Part shown: piece by piece, positions 7,745 to 16,097 of the stretch
Numbering within the stretch: the first letter of the stretch is position 1
Layout: each line of letters begins with the position of its first letter
From: Acidaminococcus fermentans DSM 20731
GTDB taxonomy: Bacteria > Bacillota > Negativicutes > Acidaminococcales > Acidaminococcaceae
Reading direction: 5' to 3'
Length of the DNA: 64,000 bases
NCBI RefSeq assembly: GCF_000025305.1
Contig: NC_013740.1
Span: 1,302,001-1,366,000, forward strand
Notes under the pieces: generated by a model
Database searches by the model: none
What the model was told of the DNA's origin: nothing
Seen by the model: the letters and a program-made list of their open reading frames with translations, nothing else
Position numbers and translations under genes: made by a program

Positions 7745-9193
7745 TCAGTCACCTTCTTCCCAGTCAATCCCCGGCCGGGCCTTCTGCATAAAGGCCGGAT
7801 ATTCCACATTGTGAGATTTGAACTTGCTCAGGAACTGGGGCTGGAGCCCGGTGGGACGGAATTCCCCCAGAGCCTTGCCGCTTTCGTCAAACCCGGTCTG
7901 GACATACCGGAACAGGTCCTGGAGGACGATCACATCCCCTTCCATCTTCTGGACTTCCGTAATATAGGTGATTTTCCGGGATCCGTCCTGGATCCGCTCC
8001 TGATGGATGATCAGGTCCAGAGCCGAAGAAATCTGGTCCCGGATGGCCCGTACCGGCAGGTCCAGGCCGCTCATGAGCACCATGGTTTCCAGACGGGACA
8101 GTACATCCCGGGGGCTGTTGGCGTGGGCGGTGGTCAAAGACCCTTCGTGGCCCGTATTCATGGCCTGGAGCATGTCCAGGGCTTCGCCCCCGCGGACTTC
8201 CCCTACGATGATCCGGTCCGGGCGCATCCGCAGGGAGTTCTTCACCAGGTCCCGGATGGTCACGGCCCCTTTGCCTTCAATGTTGGCAGGCCGGGCTTCC
8301 AGGGTCACCACATGGGGCTGTTCCAGCCGCAGTTCCGCCGCGTCTTCAATGGTCACGATCCGTTCATCATGAGGGATGAAGGAACTGAGCACGTTCAGGG
8401 TGGTGGTTTTACCGGAACCGGTACCGCCGCTGATCATTACATTCAGTTTGGCATTCACGCAGGCCCGGAGGAAAATGGCCATTTCTTCCGACAAAGTGCC
8501 AAAGGATATGAGATTCTCCACAGAAAGTGGCGTCCGGGAGAATTTCCGGATGGTCACACAGGGGCCGATCAGGGAAAGAGGCGGGATCACCACGTTCACC
8601 CGGCTGCCGTCCTGGAGACGGGCATCCACCAGAGGCGAGGCTTCATCCACATGCCGGCCGATGGGGGTGACGATCTTGTCGATGATGGCCATCAGATGAT
8701 TGTTGTCGTGGAACTGGGCTCCCGTAAGGTGGAGTTTCCCCATCCGTTCCACATAGATCTTCTTGGGCCCGTTCACCATCACTTCGGTGATGCTGTCGTC
8801 CTTCAGGAAGGGTTCGATGGGCCCCAGGCCCAGGATTTCGTCGCAGATGTCCGATACCAGCCGGGCCCGTTCCCCCCGGGGCACCACAAAGGGATTGTGC
8901 TCCAGCACCCGCTGGACATAGCCGGAAATCACATTTTCGATTTCCTGGCGGCTGTGGGTGGCAGAATCCAGTACCCGCTGCTGTTCCGCACTCATTTCAT
9001 CCACAATGGCCCGGTGGACGGTAACCTTCAGGTTCTGGTATTCTTCTTCCCGGGCATCTGCCGCCCGTCCGGCAAATATGGGATTCTCCCGGACCTCGGG
9101 CTTGCCTTGTTCAGTTTTCCGTCCCAGCCGTTCCAGCAGTTTCAACGCCGTATCCCCCTTGTTTCCGCCAGGTCCCCGGATCCGGCGGTTCAT
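7745..9193 (-). CDS. cpaF: CpaF/TadA-family pilus assembly ATPase
   Basis: A 482-residue secretion ATPase. Walker [10 protein letters not shown] is near residue 259, followed by the Asp/His boxes and Walker B region ([39 protein letters not shown]). The N-terminal part includes [20 protein letters not shown], typical of the CpaF N-domain. It energises Flp pilin polymerisation at the inner membrane with TadB/TadC. It lies between tadE and tadC with gaps of two to three bases, so the three are co-translated. The length is normal. Confidence 0.95.
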   Translation of the reverse strand: MNRRIRGPGGNKGDTALKLLERLGRKTEQGKPEVRENPIFAGRAADAREEEYQNLKVTVHRAIVDEMSAEQQRVLDSATHSRQEIENVISGYVQRVLEHNPFVVPRGERARLVSDICDEILGLGPIEPFLKDDSITEVMVNGPKKIYVERMGKLHLTGAQFHDNNHLMAIIDKIVTPIGRHVDEASPLVDARLQDGSRVNVVIPPLSLIGPCVTIRKFSRTPLSVENLISFGTLSEEMAIFLRACVNAKLNVMISGGTGSGKTTTLNVLSSFIPHDERIVTIEDAAELRLEQPHVVTLEARPANIEGKGAVTIRDLVKNSLRMRPDRIIVGEVRGGEALDMLQAMNTGHEGSLTTAHANSPRDVLSRLETMVLMSGLDLPVRAIRDQISSALDLIIHQERIQDGSRKITYITEVQKMEGDVIVLQDLFRYVQTGFDESGKALGEFRPTGLQPQFLSKFKSHNVEYPAFMQKARPGIDWEEGD

Positions 9194-9196
9194 TTC

Positions 9197-9628
9197 TTAT
9201 TTTTGCTGATTTTCGTCGTACATGGTGTAGGTAGCCTTCATGGTCTTCAGGTCGCTGCCCTGGAGCAGCCCTGCCCAGGCCAGGTTGGAAAAGAAAGCCC
9301 CCTGGGTTTTGATGGGGGCCTGCACCGTCACCGTCACCGAAGGAGACCCATCCACCGTAGTCTGCTGGATGGTGATGTTGTCCACACTGGTCAGATTGTA
9401 CAGGTTCCCCACAGTTTTGTATTCGTCGAAGTTCCGGTTCCGCACATTGTCCCAGTTGTCCCCGGGCTCCCGGACCACCGCCTCCCGGGCCACGGACCGG
9501 GCCACATTGTTGAAGGTGATGTAATCACTGAAGAACATCCCGAAAGCACACATGGCAAGCAGGATGAGAAAAAAAAGAGGGACCAGAATGGCAAATTCGA
9601 TGATATCCTGTCCCCTTTGCCGTTTCAT
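9197..9628 (-). CDS. tadE: TadE-like pseudopilin
   Basis: A 143-residue protein starting at the ATG at 9628, which has AGGGGG upstream; the frame runs further upstream but through the structured intergenic region. The N-terminus QRGQDIIEFAILVPLFFLIL is a TadE domain with a prepilin-peptidase-like G|QDIIEF site and one membrane helix. The remainder is periplasmic. TadE-type pseudopilins are minor components needed for Flp pilus biogenesis. It is followed by cpaF with a three-base gap. Confidence 0.88.
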   Translation of the reverse strand: MKRQRGQDIIEFAILVPLFFLILLAMCAFGMFFSDYITFNNVARSVAREAVVREPGDNWDNVRNRNFDEYKTVGNLYNLTSVDNITIQQTTVDGSPSVTVTVQAPIKTQGAFFSNLAWAGLLQGSDLKTMKATYTMYDENQQK

Positions 9629-9654
9629 GGTGGTTCCCCCTTTCGTTGTTATTT

Positions 9655-9738
9655 TTCTACTGTTCTTTCGAAAAGGCACCAGCCGGAGCTGACGCCCTTT
9701 CGAAAGAACTCCTGCAAGAGCAGGAGTTCTTTGGCTGT
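9655..9738 (-). promoter_or_regulatory. Two overlapping hairpins between flp and tadE (terminator/attenuator)
   Basis: Read on the minus strand, GAACTCCTGC and GCAGGAGTTC (about 9735-9706) form a perfect ten-pair hairpin followed by TTTC just after the flp stop. Directly after it, GTTCTTTCGAAAGGGC and GCCTTTTCGAAAGAAC (about 9710-9661) form a longer stem. The right arm of the first and the left arm of the second share GTTC, so both cannot form fully at once. Confidence 0.7.
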
Positions 9739-9762
9739 AAAACCAATGCGACAATCAATAGA

Positions 9763-9984
9763 TCATTGCCCTTTAGAGTTTTTAGCTGCTGCCTCTGTCA
9801 TCAGGTTGCCGGCATTGTTAAATACATTGTTGATTTGACCAGCCAGGTTAGTCTGCTGATAAATCAGCCAGCCAATCCCAACGATGATGGCCAGCATCAG
9901 GGCATATTCCACCATGTCCTGGCCTTTTTCACCCAGACGGGGTTTAATGTACATATCGTACATCATCTTTGCCATGGTAATCAT
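9763..9984 (-). CDS. flp: Flp-type major pilin (type IVb)
   Basis: A 73-residue pilin precursor. The Flp motif KGQDMVEYALMLAIIVGIG has the cleavage site before QDMVEY and the Glu-Tyr pair that defines type IVb pilins, followed by a hydrophobic helix. The leader is about 20 residues. The start is the ATG at 9984, six bases after AAGGAGGTG; a GTG nine bases upstream lies inside that RBS. It sits between two transcription-ending hairpins (9655-9738 downstream, 10021-10050 upstream), as expected for a pilin made in excess over its assembly machinery. No promoter of its own was clear between 9985 and 10020. Confidence 0.92.
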   Translation of the reverse strand: MITMAKMMYDMYIKPRLGEKGQDMVEYALMLAIIVGIGWLIYQQTNLAGQINNVFNNAGNLMTEAAAKNSKGQ

Positions 9985-10020
9985 AGTTTTCACCTCCTTG
10001 AGTAAGTTTGTACAATTGCA

Positions 10021-10050
10021 GTATTTATAAAAAGGGAAAGTCCCTTTTTA
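10021..10050 (-). terminator. Hairpin between tadB and flp
   Basis: AAAAAGGGA and TCCCTTTTT around a three-base loop form a short stem with A/T flanks on both sides, so it can act on either strand. On the minus strand it follows tadB and precedes flp. Confidence 0.6.
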
Positions 10051-10069
10051 CCAAAATTCAGGGGACATG

Positions 10070-11035
10070 TTAAATCTTGATGTCCACGATCCGGCTGATA
10101 ATCAGGTAGCCAATGATTTCCATCACCACGGCTGCCCCAATGGCCATTTTGCCAATGCTGGTGGTCAGCAGGGGTTTCAGGTATTCCGGAGAAGTAACCG
10201 CAAAAAACAGTCCCAGAGCCACAGGAATACAGGTCAGCACCAATCCGGAAAATTTCCCCTGAGCCGTCAGTGTTCCCACTTCCCGGCGGAGCCGGATCCG
10301 TTCACTGATGGTTTCCCGGATGGTATCCAGGATGGTGGCCAGATTGCCCCCCACCTGCTGCTGGATCAGCACTGCGGTGATCACCAGGGAAAAATCCTCG
10401 TTGCCCACCCGCTGGTCCATTTCCTGGAGGGCATCCTCCATGGTCCGGCCCAGAGAGGTATTCCGCATCACATTGGCGAATTCTGTGGACATGGGAGGCT
10501 GCATTTCCCGGGAGATGATCTCCATGGTCTGCAAAAAGGAGAACCCGGCCCGGAGAGAGTTGGATACCAGGGTGAGACAATCCGCCAGCTGCCGTTCAAA
10601 GGCTTCCTTCCGGCGGCTGATCCGCCGCTGGAGAAAGATCACGGCCCCGAACAGTGTCAGGATCCCTCCCAGGAGCCCGGTCACCAGGCTCCGGCCGGCC
10701 ACCGCCGTAACCAGGAACACCAGCACTGCCAGTCCCCCGGCAATGGCCACATATTCCTTCCCCAACAAAGGCAGCCCGGCCTGGATCATCATCAGATCCA
10801 GCTTCTTCCGGTTCCAGGGACGCCCCGGTCTCCGGTTCCGTTCCGCAAACAGCTCATGGAACCGGTTCCGGAGGATTTCCCAGAACGGGGTCTTCCGGAC
10901 AGCTGCCGGCTGGTATCCTGCATACTGCTGGATCCGCTGGGATACTTCCCGCCGCCGCTGGAGGTATACGGAAAGTCCCGCATACAGCCCCAGGAAAAAC
11001 AGAAAGGCAAAAAGCAGAGAAACCAGACCAATCAT
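10070..11035 (-). CDS. tadB: Tad pilus inner-membrane platform protein TadB (type II secretion F family)
   Basis: A 321-residue T2SF-family protein with an N-terminal span (GLVSLLFAFLFFLGLYAGLS), a central pair of spans (VAIAGGLAVLVFLVTAVAG and LVTGLLGGILTLFGAVIFL), the T2SF cytoplasmic domain (RQLADCLTLVSNSLRAGFSF) and two C-terminal spans. It pairs with TadC. An internal promoter just upstream (11059-11086) could give the tadB-flp-tadE-cpaF-tadC part extra transcription. Confidence 0.92.
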   Translation of the reverse strand: MIGLVSLLFAFLFFLGLYAGLSVYLQRRREVSQRIQQYAGYQPAAVRKTPFWEILRNRFHELFAERNRRPGRPWNRKKLDLMMIQAGLPLLGKEYVAIAGGLAVLVFLVTAVAGRSLVTGLLGGILTLFGAVIFLQRRISRRKEAFERQLADCLTLVSNSLRAGFSFLQTMEIISREMQPPMSTEFANVMRNTSLGRTMEDALQEMDQRVGNEDFSLVITAVLIQQQVGGNLATILDTIRETISERIRLRREVGTLTAQGKFSGLVLTCIPVALGLFFAVTSPEYLKPLLTTSIGKMAIGAAVVMEIIGYLIISRIVDIKI

Positions 11036-11058
11036 GCTTTTCGCTCCTTTCTATCTGT

Positions 11059-11086
11059 ATTATACCATGGATGGACCGCTGTACAA
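11059..11086 (-). promoter_or_regulatory. Putative internal promoter before tadB
   Basis: On the minus strand TTGTAC (11086-11081), a 16-base spacer and TATAAT (11064-11059), the latter preceded by TGG (extended -10). AAAGGAG and the tadB start follow about 25 bases downstream. Confidence 0.6.
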
Positions 11087-11106
11087 CGGTCAAGTTTGCT
11101 AAATTT

Positions 11107-12210
11107 TCACCAGTGTTTAACCTGGTCCGCCATCTGTCCCACGGCTTGGGAGAAGGGATTCTCCGGAGCCTGGTTCAGCAGCAGCCGGCCATTGTCCGCC
11201 GCGGCGGATACCGCCAGGTATTCATTGGGCAGCACCTGGAATACCGGGAAGCCCAGGGCCTGGGAATACCGGTCCCGTTCTTCCTCCGTGCAGGGGGATA
11301 CCCGGGTGAACACCGGCTTCACCCGCCGGTCACAGTCCTCCCAGGCCCGGAAGATCTCCAGGGCCCGTTTCATGTGTTCCACTTCGTAGCCCCCGTTCAC
11401 CATGGCCATCACCAGGGTCTTGTCCGCCATTTCACAGGCGGTGCAGGCCACATCGGAAAACCCGGAAGATAGATCCACCAGCACATACCGGAAGATGCCC
11501 CGGGCCATTTCGATCAGGCTGGTCATCCCTTCCATGGTCACCGTTTCCGCCAGGTCGGGCTTGGCGGCCCCGCACAGCACGGAGAGATTCTCGTTCACCG
11601 GCACAAAATAGGATTTCAAAGTCACCGGGGACAGGAAGGAAATATCCCGCACTGCCTCCACAATGGTGCTCTGGGGGGTCAGGTTGAAGAACACCCCCAT
11701 ATCCCCGAACTGGAGATCCCCGTCGATGATGGCCACCGGTTCCCCGGTCTGCTGGGCCAAGGCGGCCCCCAGATTGGCAATCAGGGTGGTCTTCCCGCTT
11801 TTCCCCTTGGGGCTGAAAAAGGCCACCACCTGGGAATGCCGGGATGCCGAGGTGTTCTGGAGATTCTTCAGGGTATCCAGCAGTTCCTCTCCGGAAAAGG
11901 GCTTCACCATAAAGCCCCCGGCTCCGGACCGGAGCAGCCGGGACTGGGCTTCCGCATCCCACCGGCGGCTCATGCCGATGATCACCGTGTGGGGATAGGC
12001 TTTTTTCAAATCCGGCAGCAGGGTGCTGTTCCGGTCCAGGTCGATGTCCAGGAGGATCAGTTCCGGCTTGAAGGCCTGCATCTGGCCCAGGGCATCCCCT
12101 GCATTCCGGTACCGGGCACTCAGCTCAAACCCGGGCGTATTCCGGATGACACTGGAAAGCCGTTCCTGCATCACCTGGTTGTCTTCGATCAGTACGGTTC
12201 TGTAACCCAC
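11107..12210 (-). CDS. cpaE: CpaE/TadZ-like pilus localisation ATPase with receiver domain
   Basis: A 367-residue protein with an N-terminal response-regulator-like receiver domain (VLIEDNQVMQERL; phosphoacceptor region LILLDIDLD near residue 55; FMVKPFSGEELL) and a C-terminal ParA/MinD ATPase (VVAFFSPKGKSGKTTLIANL near residue 135; IIDGDLQFGDM; VLVDLSSGFSDVA). Proteins of this type place the Tad machine at a cell pole or site. The receiver keeps the acidic and Lys residues, so phosphorylation is possible but not shown. A second, receiverless ATPase of the same class is encoded immediately upstream. Confidence 0.88.
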   Translation of the reverse strand: MGYRTVLIEDNQVMQERLSSVIRNTPGFELSARYRNAGDALGQMQAFKPELILLDIDLDRNSTLLPDLKKAYPHTVIIGMSRRWDAEAQSRLLRSGAGGFMVKPFSGEELLDTLKNLQNTSASRHSQVVAFFSPKGKSGKTTLIANLGAALAQQTGEPVAIIDGDLQFGDMGVFFNLTPQSTIVEAVRDISFLSPVTLKSYFVPVNENLSVLCGAAKPDLAETVTMEGMTSLIEMARGIFRYVLVDLSSGFSDVACTACEMADKTLVMAMVNGGYEVEHMKRALEIFRAWEDCDRRVKPVFTRVSPCTEEERDRYSQALGFPVFQVLPNEYLAVSAAADNGRLLLNQAPENPFSQAVGQMADQVKHW

Positions 12211-12223
12211 GGTTCATGCCTCC

Positions 12224-13042
12224 TCAGGAAAAGATACGGCTCAGCCAGCTGCCGCCGGAATGGCCGTCTCCGCTGTCCCGGCTGTCGGTTTCCGGATGCA
12301 CGTAGCCATCCACCATGGAAGCCATCCCCTGGGCCAGGGGCGTATGCCGGCTGCTCAGGATGCAGGGCACCCCGGTGCGGATGGAATCCTGGGCCGTCTG
12401 GAAATCGTTGGGCAGCACAAAATCGAAATGCTTCCCCAGAATGGATTCCACATCCTCCACATCGATCCGGGTCTTGGCATTGCTCCGGTTCAGCACGTAG
12501 CGGATCTTGCTGTCGTCGTAGCCCAGTTCCTTCAGGGTGTCGGACCCCCGCTTCATGTTCTTGATGGTGGGGATGAAATCCACGATTCCCACAAAGTTGA
12601 TCAGGGTGGACATATCCATCAGCAGAAGGTTCAACGCGCTGAAGGTGGAGGTGGTGTCCAGGATCACATAATCATATTCCAGCTGGAGCTGGAGCACCAG
12701 GGATTTGATGATGTTGTTGTCCATATTGTAGGCTTCTTCCAGCAGTTTGGGATTGGCCAGCACATCGAATCCCGTGTTCCCTTCCTGGTACCGGGTCAGG
12801 TATTCCACGGCCACCGTATCTTTGGGATGCTGTTCCATGGATTTCTGGGCGTCCGCAATGGTCCGTTCCGGATTCAGCTTCAGGTAGTAGCACACATCCC
12901 CGAACTGGAGATCCAGGTCTGCCAGGCACACCTTCAGCCCCTGCCGGGCCAGTTCCGCTGCAATGTTGATGGCCAGCAGCGTCTTGCCCACGGCATAGGC
13001 CGTGCTGAAAACGGTAAATAGGGTCCCTTTCCTGCCTTCCAT
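12224..13042 (-). CDS. Second CpaE/ParA-like ATPase with atypical Walker A
   Basis: A 272-residue ParA/MinD-type ATPase without a receiver domain. The deviant Walker A lies at FSTAYAVGKTLLAINIA (about residues 12-28): the GKT lysine is kept, but the signature KGG that starts the MinD/ParA motif is replaced by TAY. Switch regions are recognisable (CLADLDLQFGDVCYYLKLNP; YVILDTTSTFSALN). It lies 13 bases before cpaE and 44 bases after cpaC. TadZ proteins with atypical Walker boxes are known, so this may be the true TadZ, perhaps pairing with the receiver-bearing copy. Whether it hydrolyses ATP is uncertain. Confidence 0.82.
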   Translation of the reverse strand: MEGRKGTLFTVFSTAYAVGKTLLAINIAAELARQGLKVCLADLDLQFGDVCYYLKLNPERTIADAQKSMEQHPKDTVAVEYLTRYQEGNTGFDVLANPKLLEEAYNMDNNIIKSLVLQLQLEYDYVILDTTSTFSALNLLLMDMSTLINFVGIVDFIPTIKNMKRGSDTLKELGYDDSKIRYVLNRSNAKTRIDVEDVESILGKHFDFVLPNDFQTAQDSIRTGVPCILSSRHTPLAQGMASMVDGYVHPETDSRDSGDGHSGGSWLSRIFS

Positions 13043-13086
13043 AGCTTCATGCCTCCTGCTGTTTCTGGTTCATGGTTCATTGATTG

Positions 13087-14859
13087 TCAGGGGCGGGCCG
13101 GGTTCTGCCACTGGTTCCGGTACGCCTGCCGGAGCTTCCGGATCCGTTCCCGGAAGCTGGTGGGCCGCCGGGTTTCCGGCTTTTTCTTTTCCACCAGCAG
13201 GGGTTCCTTCCCCATGTTCCGTCCCTTGTTTTCCGCTTCCCGGGCTTCCGGTTCGTCCAGCTGGATCTCTCCGTTGGGTTTTTCCACCCCCACCACTTTC
13301 AGTTTCTCTTTCCGCAGCTGATAATCATCTTCGGAGAGAGGCACCAGGACGGTTTCGCCCTTTTCGTCAGTGGTCCGGAGCAGCCGGGAAGGTGGTTCCG
13401 GTGCTTTCTTTTCTTCCAGGATCTCCGTATCCGGATGTTCTTCCGGACGGCCGCCCCAGATATCCCGTTCCTGCTTGTCGTTCCCCGGTTTCACCGGCGT
13501 ATTCACATCCACTTTTTCCGCATTCCGTTCATACCGTTCCGAAGCCTCGTAATTTTCCTTCATCCGCTGGCTCATGGAAACAGGAGAATCGTCCCCTACC
13601 AGAAGCGGCGTGATCAGGATCAGCAGTTCCCGGTTGTCCCGGGTGGTGGAGGTATGCCGGAAGAACTGGCCGATAATGGGGATATCCCCCAGCAGCGGAA
13701 TCTTGGAAACGGACTTGCTGTCCTCGGAATTCAGCAGCCCTCCGATGGCCATGGTCATACCGGAGCGGACATTGATCATGGCTTCCGCTTCCCGGGAGGC
13801 AATGGCCGGGATGGAAAAATCGTTTTCCTTCACACTGTGGCCGTAATCCAGGGTGGATACTTCCGCATGGACCTTGGAGGTGATCTTGTTGTCCGCATCC
13901 ACCACCGGCTCGATGTCCAGTTTCACCCCGTAATCCCGCCAGTCAATGGCAATCTGCCCGTCCCCGGCGGAGGTGGGGATGGGGATCCGGCCCCCGATCA
14001 GGATCTTGGCCTTCTGGCCGCTCATGGTGGTAATGGAAGGCCGGGACAGGATCCGGGCCTTGCCGCTGGTTACCAGGGCCTGGAGAGAGGCGTTCAGGTT
14101 GGACAGATGGCTGCCGAACCAGCCGAAACTCCCCCGCTGTTTGTAGAAGTTTTCCCCGGCATAGAACAGACCGGGGGTCCCCCGGGTAATGTCCGTGGAA
14201 TTGCTGTTCCCCGTCGTATTATCCCCCAGAGTCGGAGACCAGTACTGGATCCCCAGGTCCTTTTCCGCTGAGGTGTTGATTTCGATGATCTGGGCCACCA
14301 GCCGCACCTGGGTGGGTTCCGTCATGTCCAGCATGTCGATGATGTTGGAATCAGTGGTCCCTCCCTGGGCCGCGGTGCCTTCCTTGCCTCCCGCCTGGGC
14401 GGTGGAGGTGGTGCCCCCGCCGCTGCCCAGATACATCTGGGCCACTTTGATGGCGGAATCGTGTTCATACTGGTTCTGGACCCGGCCCCGGAGCAGCACC
14501 TTGCCGTTCATCATCTGCACCTGGACCTCCGGATACCCGATGGCTTCCTGGATGGCCTGGGCCGTGCCTGCATCACTGCCGGAGACGAACACATTGTATT
14601 CTTCCCGGCCGTTGTCGGACCAGACCAGCAGCGTGGTGGAACCGGGCTTTTTCCCCACCAGCAGGAAATCATTGCCGGAAAGGAGCCGCACATCGGCGAT
14701 TTCCGGATTCCCCACTGCCAGCCGGGTGATTCCCGAAGCTTCCATATACCGGGACCCGTTCACCGCCACGCTCAGGGTGGTGGCGGCCAGCGCCTGTCCC
14801 GTCATTCCCAAAATGGCCGCCGTCACAAGGAGGCCCATCCGTTTACTGTAATTGATCAT
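13087..14859 (-). CDS. cpaC: Tad pilus outer-membrane secretin (CpaC/RcpA)
   Basis: About 590 residues with a signal peptide (MGLLVTAAILGMTGQALA). An N-terminal pilus-secretin domain follows (RLAVGNPEIADVRLLSGNDF; GSTTLLVWSDNGRE), then a BON/T2SS-N-like part and the secretin core (RPSITTMSGQKAKILIGGRI; GMTMAIGGLLNSEDS; PLLGDIPIIGQFF). The C-terminal ~130 residues are charged and low in complexity (Lys, Glu and Pro rich). A secretin requires an outer membrane, which supports a diderm host. I prefer the ATG at 14859, spaced well from AGGGGGAA; the ATG at 14865 overlaps the cpaB stop. Confidence 0.93.
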   Translation of the reverse strand: MINYSKRMGLLVTAAILGMTGQALAATTLSVAVNGSRYMEASGITRLAVGNPEIADVRLLSGNDFLLVGKKPGSTTLLVWSDNGREEYNVFVSGSDAGTAQAIQEAIGYPEVQVQMMNGKVLLRGRVQNQYEHDSAIKVAQMYLGSGGGTTSTAQAGGKEGTAAQGGTTDSNIIDMLDMTEPTQVRLVAQIIEINTSAEKDLGIQYWSPTLGDNTTGNSNSTDITRGTPGLFYAGENFYKQRGSFGWFGSHLSNLNASLQALVTSGKARILSRPSITTMSGQKAKILIGGRIPIPTSAGDGQIAIDWRDYGVKLDIEPVVDADNKITSKVHAEVSTLDYGHSVKENDFSIPAIASREAEAMINVRSGMTMAIGGLLNSEDSKSVSKIPLLGDIPIIGQFFRHTSTTRDNRELLILITPLLVGDDSPVSMSQRMKENYEASERYERNAEKVDVNTPVKPGNDKQERDIWGGRPEEHPDTEILEEKKAPEPPSRLLRTTDEKGETVLVPLSEDDYQLRKEKLKVVGVEKPNGEIQLDEPEAREAENKGRNMGKEPLLVEKKKPETRRPTSFRERIRKLRQAYRNQWQNPARP

Positions 14860-14861
14860 GA

Positions 14862-15842
14862 TCATTTCCCCCTGGTTGCACTGGTTCCCCGAATGACTTC
14901 GATACCCGACAGTCCGCCGGCGTCGCCTCCACCGTCTCCGGAAGGAGCCGCCGGTGCCTGGGGAGCCGGCCGGGGCGTATAGTCACGCTGAACTGCCGGT
15001 GCCGGTGCTGGGGTACTGGAGGATGCCGTATTGCCAGGCAGAGGGATCACGTAATAGCCGATGGATTTGTCATCTGTGGAACCATCCGCCGGCCGGAGCA
15101 TCATCTGGAGCTGGCCGATCCGGGAGGACCCGATCAGTTTGGCTGCATCATAGGGTGTGAGGGCCACGGTCACCACCGAAGGAGTGCCCATGGAACCGGT
15201 GCTGCCGGAATTTCCCGCCGGCTGGCTGCCGCTTGTCAGGGTCTTTTTATCGCTGCCGCTGGTCTGGGTGGTACCCTGGGGCCGGTCGGAGCTTTTGTTC
15301 ACTGCCAGGATCAGCACATCTTTCAGCAGGGTCTTGGAAACGATTCCGTTCCCTTCCTTATCCGTCACCAGCAGGATATCCACTTTGTCCCCGGGTTTGG
15401 CAAAACCGGAAACCCCGGTCACATCATTGACCCCGAAGGAAACCGCCCGCATCCCGTCAGGGATCATCCCCACGAAGCCGCCCCCGTGGGAGGTCAGTTT
15501 CCGTTCCGTCAGGATATCCCCTGCAAACAGGTCGATGCCGGTTTTCTTCCCCAGGGCCTGTTTCTTGTCCGTCAGAGCCCCGGCCGGTACCAGATTGGCC
15601 GGTACTTCCACGGTTTTCAGCATTTCCTCCGTGAGCACGGTCTGGGGTGCGATATCCCGGGCCGCTTCCACCACGGTCACATTCCCGGCCGCCACATTTC
15701 CGGGCTTCTGGTCCGGGAACAGGGCAGATAAAATCACGTACAGCAGCAGGAATACAGCCAGTGCCGCGGATCCGCACAGCAGCATCAGTTTCCTGGGCGA
15801 CATTTTCTCGATGATTTCAGTGAGTTTCTCCAGCTTCTTCAC
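14862..15842 (-). CDS. cpaB: Flp pilus assembly protein CpaB/RcpC
   Basis: A 326-residue protein starting at the GTG at 15842, chosen because GGGGGAG precedes it by four bases. A membrane anchor (LMLLCGSAALAVFLLLYVIL) is followed by a SAF domain (VEAARDIAPQTVLTEEMLKT) and the RcpC/CpaB core (GMRAVSFGVNDVTGVSGFAK; GDKVDILLVTDKEG). It ends in a Pro/Ala-rich tail. It is thought to bind peptidoglycan or gate the secretin from the periplasm. It is the first gene of the locus. Confidence 0.92.
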   Translation of the reverse strand: MKKLEKLTEIIEKMSPRKLMLLCGSAALAVFLLLYVILSALFPDQKPGNVAAGNVTVVEAARDIAPQTVLTEEMLKTVEVPANLVPAGALTDKKQALGKKTGIDLFAGDILTERKLTSHGGGFVGMIPDGMRAVSFGVNDVTGVSGFAKPGDKVDILLVTDKEGNGIVSKTLLKDVLILAVNKSSDRPQGTTQTSGSDKKTLTSGSQPAGNSGSTGSMGTPSVVTVALTPYDAAKLIGSSRIGQLQMMLRPADGSTDDKSIGYYVIPLPGNTASSSTPAPAPAVQRDYTPRPAPQAPAAPSGDGGGDAGGLSGIEVIRGTSATRGK

Positions 15843-15912
15843 AATGCTCCCCCTTCGTTCCCCGGAAAAAGACGGCAACATCCCCAAACCGTCCTCCTCC
15901 TGTTCCTATCCG

Positions 15913-15941
15913 TCACAAATGGTCACGTGACCGAATTGTGA
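15913..15941. promoter_or_regulatory. Palindromic operator-like site in the cpaB leader
   Basis: A perfect 12-base palindrome GGTCACGTGACC (15921-15932) is flanked by TCACA and TGTGA arms, giving a near-perfect inverted repeat over 29 bases. It lies 12 or more bases downstream of the proposed cpaB -10, where a bound protein would block transcription. The protein is unknown. Confidence 0.55.
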
Positions 15942-15953
15942 ATATTTTTCTCT

Positions 15954-15982
15954 ATTTTACCACATTTACACCGGTTGTACCA
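15954..15982 (-). promoter_or_regulatory. Putative promoter of the tad locus
   Basis: On the minus strand TGGTAC (15982-15977), a 17-base spacer and TAAAAT (15959-15954). The -35 is weak. On the plus strand a TATAAT at 16042-16047 is the likely -10 for the divergent gene at 16098. Confidence 0.5.
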
Positions 15983-16097
15983 CTGTTTGGCTGAGGAATC
16001 GTATGAAAAAGGGCCCTCTTCCTTCTTCTTCCACAATCGTATATAATAAAAACAGTTTTGACTGTTATTTAAACCACTGACAAAAGAGGGATCCCAC

